Positions 10,652-21,144 of a stretch of DNA of 64,000 bases are shown here, one piece after another. Each line of letters starts with the position of its first letter. Position 1 is the first letter of the stretch. Source of the stretch: Azolla caroliniana (lineage: Eukaryota > Polypodiophyta); assembly GCA_043228905.1 (NCBI GenBank), contig JBHGNT010000015.1, forward strand, positions 8,060,001-8,124,000, written 5' to 3'. The notes beneath the pieces were generated by a model, which saw only the letters and a list, made by a program, of their open reading frames with translations, searched no databases and was not told where the DNA came from. Both the position numbers and the translations under genes were made by a program.

Positions 10652-12844
10652 ATGAATCAGACGATTCAAGAACGCGTTGTATCCATGCTCCAACACTCCG
10701 GACTGTCAGATGGCTTCTGGGCAAAGGCTCTACTCACGGCAGTACACATAATCAATATGTCGCCAAGTAGACCTCTAGGACTTAAGATACCTCAGGAAAT
10801 ATGGACCGACAGAAAGCGGAATTATGATAAGCTGAGGATTTTCGGTTGTGAGGCATACGCCCTCATACCGAAAGACGACCGTCGAAAACTCGAACCGAGA
10901 TCAAGGAAATGCGTTTTCATCGGGTATGGACCCGACGGCGAGATCGGATACCGACTCTGGGACCCCGAGCACAGGCAAATCGTCCGAAGTTCGGACGTCG
11001 TGTTCAACGAGTCGACTATGCACAAAACGGCCGAAAGGCCTATTGAAGTCCGAAGGGTAATATTTTCCGAAGTGCCAACCCTTCATGACGGCCCAACACA
11101 CAACACGAGACCGGTTTCATGGGTAACCGACTTCTCTCACACCGAATCCACAGATTCGGCACAGCCGAATGGCTCGGCTTCCGACCATCCAACATTGACA
11201 CCCGGTGCGACCAGTCCAATCATACCTCGAAGATCCGAGAGACTGTCACAACCTCCGGAGAGGTACTCTCCCGGAATTTTCTTCACCAACGTCGGCGAAC
11301 CTACGTCCTACGAAGAAGCATTGGTAGCTGCCGATTCAGCCACCTGGCGTATGGCAATGGAGTTGGAAATGCACTCCATCCGCGCCAACAAGACTTGGGA
11401 TCTGGTCGACTTACCGAAGAATCGACGTGCTCTTCCTTGCAAGTGGGTCTATAGACTAAAGGAGACGTCCGACTCGACCACCCCAAAGTACAAGGTCAGA
11501 TTAGTTGCGAAGGGATTTCGACAGGAATATGGCGTCGACTTCGACGAAATCTTTTCACCAGTGGTGAAAATGACCACCCTTCGTTTCATGCTCGGTGTTG
11601 TGGCTGCCGACAATTTGGAGCTGATTCAGCTAGATGTGAAAACGGCATTCCTCCACGGTGATCTAAAGGAGGAAATCTACATGGAGCAGCCGAAAGGCTT
11701 TGTGGCCACCGGTCAGGAACATCTAGTCTGCCGACTCAGGAAGAGTCTCTACGGCCTGAAACAGGCACCCCGACAGTGGTACAAGAAGTTCGACGATTTC
11801 ATCCAGTTGGTCGGCTTCTCCAAGAGCGATGAGGACCACTGCCTCTTCACCAAAACATCTCAAGACGGTTCTCCCGTCTTCCTCATCATCTACGTGGACG
11901 ACATGCTACTCTCCGGTCGGCATACCGGAGAGCTCACCGAACTCGTTCAGAAACTGCGATTGACGTTTGCCATGAAGGACCTCGGTCCGGCAAGACACAT
12001 ACTCGGAATGAAGATTAGTCGGAATCGCGCCAAAAGACAACTTTTTCTGTCTCAAACCGACTACATCGGACGTGTCTTGGAAAGCTTCAACATGCAATTG
12101 GCCAAGTCTGCTTCAACCCCGCTCCCTGTTCATCTTCGGCTTTCTCAGCGAGACTGCCCGACATCCGGTCCGGCGGGGGAAGACATGAAGTCGGTACTGT
12201 ATGCACCGGCAGTAGGCTCTCTGATGTACGCGATGGTCGCGACACGACCTGATATTTCTCACGCCGTAGGAGTCATCAACAGATTTATGCACAATCCCGG
12301 CCGATCGCACTGGAACGCAGTCAAGCATGTGTTCAGATATTTAGCTGGCACAAAAGACCACGACATCCTTTTCGGTCCGAACTCAACTTCAGGCGTAGCC
12401 GGTTACACCGACTCGGACTTCGCCGACTGTGTGGACAGTTGCAAGTCAACAACCGTATATTGCTTTAAATTCGGCAATGGAGCAATCTCGTGGAAGTCGA
12501 AACTTCAGGAGTGCACAAACACCTCAACAACCGAAGCAGAATATGTAGCTGCCTCCGACGCAGCGAAAGAAGCTTTATGGCTCGGTCGGCTGGCGCACAC
12601 GTTTCGGCAAGTCGACTCCGACTCGACTCTAGTTGTCTACAATGACAGTCAGAGTGCGGTTGCTTTGTCGAAAAATCCGGTTCATCACAACGCCTCCAAG
12701 CATATCGAAGTTCGACATCACTTCGTTCGGGACTGCGTCATTTCCGGGAGAATTGGTTTAGAGAAGATATCCACAACCGATAATGTCGCAGTTGGAATGA
12801 CCAAGTGTCTTTCGGTAGACCGGTTCCGGTCTCTTCGGCAATAG
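10652..12844 (+). CDS. element F pol: integrase C-terminus, reverse transcriptase, RNase H (open 730-residue frame)
   Basis: An open frame downstream of the integrase stops. It starts inside the integrase core (catalytic Glu region) and covers the integrase C-terminal part (KCVFIGYGPDGEIGYRLWDP), a linker, and RT from about residue 225 (WRMAMELEMHSIRANKTWDLV) with LIIYVDDMLLSG as the active site. RNase H follows (GYTDSDFAD, STTEAEYVAASDAAKEALWL, KHIEVRHHFVRDCV). It ends 12842-12844. It is not an independent gene: in the intact element it would be the end of the gag-pol polyprotein. Confidence 0.85.
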   Translation: MNQTIQERVVSMLQHSGLSDGFWAKALLTAVHIINMSPSRPLGLKIPQEIWTDRKRNYDKLRIFGCEAYALIPKDDRRKLEPRSRKCVFIGYGPDGEIGYRLWDPEHRQIVRSSDVVFNESTMHKTAERPIEVRRVIFSEVPTLHDGPTHNTRPVSWVTDFSHTESTDSAQPNGSASDHPTLTPGATSPIIPRRSERLSQPPERYSPGIFFTNVGEPTSYEEALVAADSATWRMAMELEMHSIRANKTWDLVDLPKNRRALPCKWVYRLKETSDSTTPKYKVRLVAKGFRQEYGVDFDEIFSPVVKMTTLRFMLGVVAADNLELIQLDVKTAFLHGDLKEEIYMEQPKGFVATGQEHLVCRLRKSLYGLKQAPRQWYKKFDDFIQLVGFSKSDEDHCLFTKTSQDGSPVFLIIYVDDMLLSGRHTGELTELVQKLRLTFAMKDLGPARHILGMKISRNRAKRQLFLSQTDYIGRVLESFNMQLAKSASTPLPVHLRLSQRDCPTSGPAGEDMKSVLYAPAVGSLMYAMVATRPDISHAVGVINRFMHNPGRSHWNAVKHVFRYLAGTKDHDILFGPNSTSGVAGYTDSDFADCVDSCKSTTVYCFKFGNGAISWKSKLQECTNTSTTEAEYVAASDAAKEALWLGRLAHTFRQVDSDSTLVVYNDSQSAVALSKNPVHHNASKHIEVRHHFVRDCVISGRIGLEKISTTDNVAVGMTKCLSVDRFRSLRQ

Positions 12845-13068
12845 ATGGGCGTAACAACATATCGGTCCAATTGAAGCCGGACATAGTGCAGGACGGTTTC
12901 GGACAACAGACATCGGTTCACTGACGATCGACTTCAGCTTTTCCGACCCGACCAGTTCAGTCTTCTGTCTTCGGATCATGCCGATTCGAACAAAACCGAT
13001 CCGTCTGAGAACCTATGCCTATACCTGTATTTTTTAGATAGCCCATGTATACGCCCATTACGGGGGAG

Positions 13069-13393
13069 TGTCGAATACAAATGTATAATGGACGTATTCA
13101 CACTATCCTCTTAGAGAGCCCAAGTTCGGGCTATTTCTGTAAATAACATAAAGGGCAGTTGCCCTAAGTGAGTCACTATATAAAGTGACTTTGTAACCTT
13201 TTGTAAAGGTTGGTTGTTCATTGTTGTAACGGTTGCCCTTTATGAATATAGATATATTCTTTGTGCCTCTCTCTCTCTCTCTCTCTCAATGTACGTATTT
13301 TGTTCTTCCCTCTCTCATACCCAGGTAATTTCTTCCTCACAGATTCATACTGTGTGATCTCTTCCGCACTGATGGCCTTGTCCATTCCCTACA
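13069..13393 (+). repeat. 3' LTR of Copia element F
   Basis: 325 bp, nearly the same as 8136-8459. It differs in a CT-repeat length, a T-run and about five single bases. Confidence 0.93.
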
Positions 13394-13403
13394 TTGATGA
13401 CGT

Positions 13404-14053
13404 TGTCGTGAAGAAAACCGTCCCTTAGTGCAATCGGTGCATAGCGCGCGTGAACCGGCTCTTCACGCGTGCGCGCCCTTTAATGTATATAATAGGGAAT
13501 TAGGTACATAGGCATATCCGGGGGTAGTTAGATTCGGTAGGTAGGAAGTAAATGAGGGAGACGGCTCCCTTCCTGAAGCTATAAAAGAGAGGGAGATGCG
13601 GGGGAGAAAGGGATCGCGGATTGAGGAGGACGAAGTGCTGTCGGACCGTAACCGAACGCTTCTCCTCTGTTTGTTCTCTATTGCTCTTCTTTGCAGGTTT
13701 TCGGGAGGCTCGCGCTGCTTCGAGGAACGCCCGTGTGCTTCCGGCAGCACCTCCATCCTATCCCCTTTCGTGCGTAGACGTACAGGCATTGGCATCTGTT
13801 CGCCGGCCTGTTCGGTTGTAACCGCTCGCGTGCTCTGTTGTTTGTGTCATTTGTTAATATACAAACATTCGTGTCTCTCTATCTCTGTGTCCATTCGTGT
13901 TTTCTGCGTTGACGGGCCGTGCCCTTGTGTTTCTTTGCTCATACGTAACCGGTCGTCTCTCTCTTTCTCTTTCCCCTCCTATCACCTGCTCTTCGGTTCA
14001 AGACCCCGATGGTCCCGCCTCGTTTCTCCACGCACGCGCATAGCAACGCGACA
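13404..14053 (+). repeat. 5' LTR of element B
   Basis: 650 bp with TG...CA ends and a TATA box (TATAAAAG, 13580-13587). In the 3' copy the box reads TATAAGAG. The primer site TGGTGAACCCGACGTG follows at about 14058; element A carries the same site with one change. The matching tRNA is not assigned. Confidence 0.92.
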
Positions 14054-14097
14054 TATTTGGTGAACCCGACGTGAACAAGGCGGCAGAGGAGCAGAAG

Positions 14098-15130
14098 ATG
14101 AGGGGGTCGGATCTTGCAGAGGCCATGGCTTTGGCCGTGGACCGGATAGTGAGCGCGCGCGAGGGCACCGACGCCCTTGACAGGGCTATTGAGGCGATCG
14201 TCGGTACGATCGGCCGGTTTAGTGGAAAGGATGCCACGAGTTATTTGGCGTCCTACCGGGCGGAGATGTTGATGAGGGATATTCCGGAAAAGAGGCGTCT
14301 TGCCGGATTCCCTCGAGGTCCGGGCGGAGAGCCGGACCTGGGAGGAGTTTGAAGGACGGCTCTTGGAGAAACACGGGCTGGATGACGCGCTTCGACTTTC
14401 GAAGCGGGGCTTCATGGAGTGGGTGGAGTCCCCCGACAAAGGAAGAAATGCGTCGGCACTCCTCCGGGAGTTTGAGGATCGCTTTGCGCGCCTTTCGGCG
14501 CTCGATCGAACCGTTCTGGACACAAGTCATGTCCTACTGTTTGTTAAATCGGTTGACGCACGGGATCGGGAGCAAGTGGGCTCCTTACTTGAAACCGAAG
14601 ACGGGCTGACGGCCGACTGGGCCGCGATAAAAAGAGTCTGCAGACGTTTTGACAAACGATGGGAGTGGGCTGATACAAGGGCGACCGGGGCGGGTCCTGT
14701 TGTAGCAAGGAAGCTCGAATCGATACCTCCGACGCGACGGGAAGAGACCCGGGAGTGGCTCGGAACCGGTTCGGCTTCGACCGGTGTGGTTAGAGGCTCA
14801 TCCGGGGGAACAACTTTGGAGGAGTTGACACGGGCGGTAAAGGATCTCCAGATCGCCCAGGCTCGGAGGGAAGGTGGCGAACAGGCTCGTGACCGACGGC
14901 CTCCGGCAGGAAATAGGTGCATGTGGTGCGACGAGGTCGGCCACATCCGGAAAGACTGCGGGGACTTTGCGGAGGCTTTGAGAAGCCGGGTAGTGTACCT
15001 GTGGGAAGGTCGGGTGCACGCCAGCGATACCCGGAGGGCCCTGAACCAAAACGACAGGCGAGGAGGAATGAAAAGGCTGATGGAAGAGGCGGCAGCCCGG
15101 CACGCGGAGACCGTCCACTACTCATCGTAG
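14098..15130 (+). pseudogene. element B gag with zinc knuckle, frameshifted
   Basis: Starts MRGSDLAEAMALAVDRIV, then EAIVGTIGRFSGKDATSYL. A deletion of about 35 bases relative to A (near 14313) shifts the frame; gag resumes at about 14315 as LEVRAESRTWEEFEGRLLEK. The C-terminal CCHC knuckle CMWCDEVGHIRKDC lies near 14922-14965. The frame ends at TAG (15128-15130), where A has a different in-frame stop a few codons later, so both stops look secondary and gag probably ran on into protease. Confidence 0.8.
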
Positions 15131-16188
15131 GCCGGTATTCGGGTCGGTGGCAGTGAGGCCCGGAAGGAGAGCAAAGCCGGGTTTTGGCCGACGGTATTGG
15201 AAGGCCTCGCTGGTGCCCGACTAAAGAAGGAAGAGGCGGGCCGTGCGGAGAAGCGGGTCCAAGAGGTAACCGGGTGGAGTGACCCGGTCGAAAAAAGACG
15301 GGTTTCGTCGAAGCAGCTTGCCAGAACTACGAGGCTCTGGTTGAAGACAAATGGGTAGGTAAAACCGGAGGGGCCGGACCATCACAGAGATACGAAACCC
15401 GATTCAGGCCGAAACAAAACGAGGCCTGTGAGACCAGTGCCCGGGATAACCACAAGAAGGGCGGATACCGGTTGGGCACGGAGATCGAAAGGACCATGGA
15501 CCTACGAAAGGTCCTGGAAGAACGAATCCTCGATAGCAAGGTGGAACTGTCATTGCGGGAGGTGCTCGGAATCGCCAAGAAGGAGTTCCACGACTCCATC
15601 GTAGACTTGGTGAAGAGGAAGAGGCTGTTGACGGAGACAGAGCCGGAAAGGCCGGTGGAGGTGCGGACGACGCACATAGAGGACATGGCGCTGGAAGACG
15701 AGTGGGCGGAGAGCCACTACTCGAGGCCACACTGGGCCCGAGCGACCACGGAAACCCCGGTGAAGATTGGAGATGTTTGGGAACCGGTGGTGGCGCTGGT
15801 GAACCACGGTTCGGAAATAAACCTGATGTCCATGGACTTCTACAAGAAGGGGAAATGGCTGATCAACACCAAGCACGGGTGGAAGATATGGGCGGCGATG
15901 CGCGCCACCAAGGAACTACACGGGGCCTGCCCAAACGTGCGAGTCAAGATCGGCGATGTCGAGATAGATCAACAGTTCTTTGTGCAGGAGACGTCCTCGC
16001 ACCCGGTCATACTGGGAGAACTGTACATTACGACAACGCGGATGGAGACCAAGGTGCTGGACAACGGGTCGGCTTACGCGAGGGTCAAGAGTCAGGACGG
16101 GCGTCATTCGGTCCAGTTCTTGACGGTGCGACCAAACCACGAGCGAAACCGCGAGTCCCTCGGTGGCGAGAACCGAGAGGATGTTTAG
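15131..16188 (+). pseudogene. element B linker and aspartic protease
   Basis: Continues gag's reading, with shifts, through a basic linker into the protease, open from 15472 to 16188. The protease core reads ALVNHGSEINLMS; element A has VLIDHGSEMNMMS. The family motif is therefore D-H-G-S rather than the usual D-S/T-G, and B has lost the catalytic Asp (GAC to AAC). The second half holds HPVILGE. The frame ends GENREDV then TAG, at the point where RT starts in the -1 frame. Confidence 0.75.
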
Positions 16189-16189
16189 A

Positions 16190-17371
16190 GAGGGCTGTCA
16201 AGGCGTGGGGCCGCGACAGTCCGGACACTCCGGGAAAACCCCACAAATGTACGATAGAGGCGAAACCGAAGAAGCCTTGTACCATAAGTAGGAAGTTTTG
16301 TTTCTCCGACAACGGAGGGTGTACGATAGTCGGCGTCGTTGGCCGAGAAAAGACAAGGGCGGAAGAGCGACTTCGGGCGTGCGGAGTTCTCGGGCCTAGC
16401 GAGGAAATCAACGGAGTCGTGGAGGCGGTCTCCTTCGACGATACCTTGGGAGTACTACGAGAGGTGGTCGGAGAGGGCCTTAAAGAGGACCGGACGATAC
16501 CGGTTTGTTCAGAAGAGATGTACGAAGTCATCGCGGACTTCAGTCGAGGGCTCGAGTCGGATCGGACGGCCCGGGTTAACACGAAGTACAAGACTGTGGA
16601 CCGGAAGGTAAGGCCAGTCACGGCACCCTTACCGGAGGGCAGCGAGTTGCGAATCAAGGGGGTCGCGTCGGACCCCAGTTTACGAGATCCGGCCTGCATA
16701 AGACACGCCTTCACCGACAGAACGCTACGGGAGCTCAAAATCAGTGGGGGCGGGTTCCTACTGCCGGCGGAAGAAGACCGGTTTCGGAAAATGCTCGGAA
16801 GGCACGGGAAAGCCTTCGCATTCTCACCGGGAGAGATCGGGTGCGTAGACCCGACGGTCGTGAAGCCGATGGTGATATTCACGGTACCGCATGTGCCGTG
16901 GAATCTCAAACCAATTCCGGTACCGAGAGCTCACATCCCGGAGCTGATGGAGCTGTTAAGGCAGAAAGTCGATATGGGCATCCTCGAACCATCGAGTGCC
17001 CCATACTCGAACCGGTGGTTTACTGTACCGAAGAAGAACAGGACGTTGCGCTTCATTCAAGACCTGCAACCGGTCAACAGAGTGACCATTCGGAACGCAG
17101 GAATCGGACCAACGATAGACGAGTTCGCAGAGGCCTTCGCCGGAAGGTCGATCTACTCGGTCGGTGATCTGTACTCGGGGTACGATCAGTTCCAACTAGC
17201 CGTAGAGAGCAGAGACATTACGACGATGCGGACTCCTCTCGGCCTAGTGCGGATGTGTACCCTGCCACAAGGAGGGACGAACTCGGTGGCCCACATGGTG
17301 AATGCGATGAACAAGGTGCTGAGGGATTGTATACCGGACATCACCATGCCATTCTTGGACGACATCCCGAT
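16190..17371 (+). pseudogene. element B reverse transcriptase, N-terminal and palm part, cut by element C
   Basis: Open in the -1 frame relative to protease, starting LERAVKAWGRDSPD. After a spacer (FAFSPGEIGCVDPT) the RT proper begins KPMVIFTVPHVPWNLKP. Motifs: LRFIQDLQPVNRVTIRN, SVGDLYSGYDQFQLAVE, TLPQGGTNSVAHMVNAM, and the catalytic strand MPFLDDIPIK. FLDD takes the place of the usual YxDD. RT is cut right after IPIK by element C and resumes at 23818 with CPVEEKDE. The wording of these motifs is closer to Ty3 elements I know from basidiomycete fungi than to usual plant lineages. Confidence 0.8.
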
Positions 17372-17376
17372 CAAGG

Positions 17377-17766
17377 TGTTGTCTGCATGGCCGGACTAGC
17401 CTCAACATAGGTGTCTATTCGACACTTCTCCAAAGGGGTGGTAAGGATTGGATGCTAGGTTACATGCGTAAGATGATTACAATTAAGCACAGACGGTAAA
17501 CAATACGACGATACAGATAAACACACAATAATTACTTTTGTATTACTTCCGTCCAACCCTTTACAAATCATTGGATCCTTTTATAGGCATCCGGCAAGGT
17601 TACAATCGGTGCGCTTAGGCAACCGACATCCGAATCGGTCCGGATCCGGATCGGTACAACTGTACCGGATCCGTCCCTCCGAATAATAATTCTACTATTA
17701 TTTACTTCCTATTATCCGATCCGACTCCGCCTTCCCACTTGTCCTTGCTCTTCTGACCGGCCAACA
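17377..17766 (-). repeat. 3' LTR of element C
   Basis: 390 bp, sense ends TGTTGGCC...CAACA. The sense sequence before it is not a purine tract but TCCCACGGGTGTGCCATG, nearly the same as that before the 3' LTR of element I (59583-59600). Confidence 0.9.
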
Positions 17767-17816
17767 CATGGCACACCCGTGGGAAAGTGCCTTGCACTTC
17801 GAATCCACTCCCGGCC

Positions 17817-20800
17817 TCATTCTTCCTCCAAAATATCGAGCACACTCTGCTCGATGGTGTCAAGTGGTGCTTCTTCCTCCAATTCCTGTTCCTTGCCTGC
17901 CTGGTCTCCGACCTCCGGTTGGGTTGGTTGTTCCGTAAAAATTTGCTGCTCCGGCTCTGCTTGATTCTGTGGTGCCGGTGCTTCCTCACCGCTTCGTCCG
18001 GGTTCTTCCTGTTCTCCCTCCGTTCCAGGCTCTGTTCTGTTACTAGTGTCGCTTTCTCCGGTCTCGACTGGTCGGCTCGGTACGCCTTCTTCCTCTGCTC
18101 TGGTGTGTTCCGGTCTCAGCTCTTCTTCTTCTCCGGCATCGGTCTGCTCCTGCTCTTCTTGATTTCCTTCGAACGGAAGTTCTTCTTCGGGTATTCCTTG
18201 TCGGGGTTGTTCGGTGTCGGTTGGTTCAACTTCAGCCGGTCGCTCTCCCTCACTAATAGTGATTGGCGTCGTTCTTCCCTTAGCTTCTTGTCGTAACCGG
18301 TCCTGCTCGTATCTCTCCAACTCCAACTGAGTTGCGAGCTGCCCGTCATCCAACCTCTCTACCAACCCTCGGATTTCTTTGAGATGTTCTTCCGCTAAAG
18401 CGTAGAAATCCTCCGACAATTCTTCTCGAATGGCGACGATACTTTCTTCATCCATCTTGTAGAACTTGTCACCAGTCTTCCTCCGATTCTCGGCATCCGC
18501 TCGGAGTGTCTGCAGCTCGGCTGCATGTTATGACCACTCCTTCCATAGCTTTCCGTACTTTCGTTGATGCTTGCCTGAGCTCGGGTACTCCATCCTGACA
18601 TGATGAGCTTGATCCGGTCAACCCCCGCCTTAGCATGCACATAAGCTTCTTGCTTTTCCTTCCTTGCCCGTTTTATAATGTCGGCCATTATCTGAGCCTG
18701 GGCCTCGTAATCCGCTTTCTGCTTTTCATAGGTACTTTGCAGTTTGTTGATCGTGAAGGTCGATTTTTCCTTTTCTTCATTCCTGATCTTGGTCAGATCC
18801 AGCTTTTCCCGCCTTAGCGCCTCTAATTCCTTCCTTCTCTCCGTCGCTTGGGCTATTTCCGCCGACAATGCTTCCTTGTTGGCACTGACCTCATCTATTG
18901 CCTTAGCCAGGTCTAATCAGGTCTCTTTGAGCTGTTCTTTCAGCTTCTCTATTTGCCGGTCGTAGTTTGCTGCCCGTTTCTTGTTGTCCGACTCGGCCTG
19001 CTTGTGATCTCGGTAGAGACGGTCGAAGTCCTCCGTCTTCTGCTTCAGGCGTCGGTTTGCCTGAGCTCTTAACCGATCGTCCCGGTCCTTCTGTTGTCGA
19101 AGTTCTTCCTGCAGTCGTTCTATCTCCTGCTCGGCATGTCGACGCAGTCGGTCCTTCTCCTTTTGCAGCTTCTCTTTTTCTTCTTGCAGTCGGTCATTGG
19201 TGGCTTGACCTTTCCGGAGGCCTTCTTCCATTTTTCGTCTGTCGTCCTCCACCGCTTTCCGCTGCTCCCTTTCTCTTTCCCTTAATGCCTCATGAGCTTT
19301 TAACTCCTCTCGTAAGGTTTCTATTATTTTTTCGGTCTCAGGGCCGGTTTGCAAGGCTACCGGTTCCGGTTCCGGTTCTGGTTGCTTCCTTGTTGTCCCG
19401 ACCGGCTCGGTGACAACTTGTGCTTGTTGAATTCCTTCCCTTGCCTGCAACAGCTCCCCTTGCATTTCCTCGATCTGTGTTCGGAGCGCGACCAACTCCT
19501 GAGTTGTTGTATGCGTCAGCTGTTTCCTACACGTTTCTTCTTTCTCTAACTGGTCCGCTACTCCCGATAACTGCTCCGAAAGCCATCTCAGCCATTGTGG
19601 CTTTGTTCTTCCTATGTCGGGGTGGCCTTGCTCACTTAACTCAGGCTGTTTTTCCGGCCTATTCTCTGGCTCCGACGCTTGTTCATACTTCTTCTCTAGG
19701 ATGACCGGTTCTCTGAAGTCCGGCACAACCGGGGTCGGTGCTGCTTCCCTCGGTACGGGTTCCGGTACTGCTTCCGCCTCGGCTACTGGAGGTGGTCCTT
19801 GCACCCTCTGCTGAGTTTTGTCAACTGGTGGAGCCGGTCCTTTCGCCCGTCTCTCCCGACCTTGTCTTGCTGGGAGTCTTACCAGTGGTTCGGATGAGTC
19901 TTCTGTTTCAGCTTCCTCCTCCGGTGCGGCTACCAGACGGACCTTTTGTATAAAGACGTCTGGTTCTGGTTCCGGCCGTCGCAGCGTTATATGGATTGGT
20001 TTGCGCGCTACCGGTTCCTCCTCGGCCGATTTCCCTTTGCCTTTTCCTGCCGGTTTTGCCTTTGCTGCCGGTTCCTGTTGCTGTCGGGATGGTCCTTCCC
20101 CCCGCTGTTCTGCTTCTTGCTGGGTCCATCCGGGGGTGTGTTTTTCCAGGATCTGTCGGCGCTTTGTGACCTTTTTCGGCGTCGTCTCCGGCCGACCTCT
20201 TTTCTTTTGTGTGATGGGGAGCACCGGTGGGACTAACACCGTTAGCCATTGTGCTATCCCGGCCCATGGCTTTTTTCCTTCCACAAGATTCTTGATGGCC
20301 TCCTTCAATCCTTCGGTTATGAAATGGAGCCAGTCTACTTGTAATCCTTCGTATGCTGCTATTAAGAACGATGCCCGGTACCTGGCTATGGCCGGGGGAC
20401 GAGGATTCACGAATCCGTATTCCATCATGGCGCGGGCCACTTCTCCGAACAGCAGGTTCTCTCCGCCCTGTGTTCGGTACGCCTTGCTGCTGATAGAATA
20501 CTCACCGAAATATTCGAACAGGATTTCACTTGAAGGGTTTTCGATTGTTTGAAGCCCTCCTGCTTTTATCCCCGTGAGCGCCTGCACCGCTCCTTCCATG
20601 ATTTCTGATAAATCGATCGATGCTGCCGCCTGCTCTGGTTCTGCGTGTGGTGGAGCGTCGGCGATCCGCAGCAATCCTTTTAACCTGTTCTCCCTCATCC
20701 ATTGGCGTGCCTCCTCCGACAGTACCATTGTTTCGAATTCTTCTTCTGTTGTTTGTTGTTCGGGATCGGGCTGTGTGTGCGCTGTGCGTCGGATTGCTCT

Positions 20801-20992
20801 TCTGTGCTTCTGCGCCTGTATGTAGGAAAATTCGTAAAAAGTGAGTCCTTCGCAGGCCTGTGTCTTATATAGTGGCTTTTGCCTCGAGCCGCCCTTTTTC
20901 GTTTCCCGCGCATGTTCCTCTCCTGCCATAATTAGTATGTCCTTTCTTGTTTGCCGCGTGTGAATGCCCACGTTCCATGCTTTAAATAGCAA
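17817..20992 (-). pseudogene. element C post-integrase accessory ORF: conserved N-terminal domain, Pro-rich linker, long coiled coil
   Basis: About 1058 codons in all. 20992-18917 is open; the likely start is MAGEEHARETKKGG near 20930. One in-frame TGA follows LKET, the frame then goes on to 18395, and after a one-base shift near 18500-18530 it ends at 17817. N-terminal part: a folded-looking region (LLRIADAPPHAEPEQ; FEYFGEYSISSKAYRT; a following hydrophobic part with YEGLQVDW). Then a basic and Pro-rich linker. Then a long heptad-rich coiled coil rich in E, K, Q and R. The last 200 residues are very acidic and end QSVLDILEEE. Element I carries the same protein. I do not recognise the domain; it is not gag, protease, RT or integrase. 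Extra frames after pol are known in some plant Tat-type elements; homology to those is untested. Confidence 0.8.
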
Positions 20993-21144
20993 GTAGGCGC
21001 ACGTCCTTCTTTAATGCATGGCGCCTCTTCGTTGCATGGTGGCGCTCCCACCTCTTGTGATCTCCCCATCATTACTATGATTCGCGTCGATTTTGCCCAC
21101 GTCTTTTTTTTTTTTTTTTTTTTTCTTTCTTTGTTTGGACCACG

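Larger units (their letters stand above)
8136..13393 (+). mobile_element. Copia (Ty1) LTR retrotransposon F, complete but decayed
   Basis: 5258 bp, with LTRs at 8136-8459 and 13069-13393 that begin TGTCGAATAC and end CCCTACA. The target duplication is TCGAT at 8131-8135 against TTGAT at 13394-13398 (one change). The primer site TGGTATCAGAGC (initiator Met tRNA) is at 8462-8473, and a purine tract ACGGGGGAG lies just before 13069. By eye the LTRs differ at about five bases plus small indels (about 1.5%). Gene order is gag, protease, integrase, RT, RNase H, as in Copia. It is inserted in element A's gag. Confidence 0.95.

Noticed and set aside
15702-16185. 5' part of the 565-residue frame that ends in RT of element B
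   Set aside because: Up to 16185 this frame is the +2 reading of the protease gene and encodes a Gly/Arg-rich shadow. Real coding in this frame starts only at LERAVKAWGR.
19818-20552. 244-residue plus-strand frame opposite element C's accessory ORF
   Set aside because: It is the antisense of a better supported frame; its Cys/Phe/Ser/Arg-rich composition is that of a reversed coding strand, and element I does not conserve it.
21100-21125. Long T run as a poly(A) tail of a retroposed gene on the minus strand
   Set aside because: It lies inside element C between integrase and accessory frame, and element I has a purine tract at the same place.
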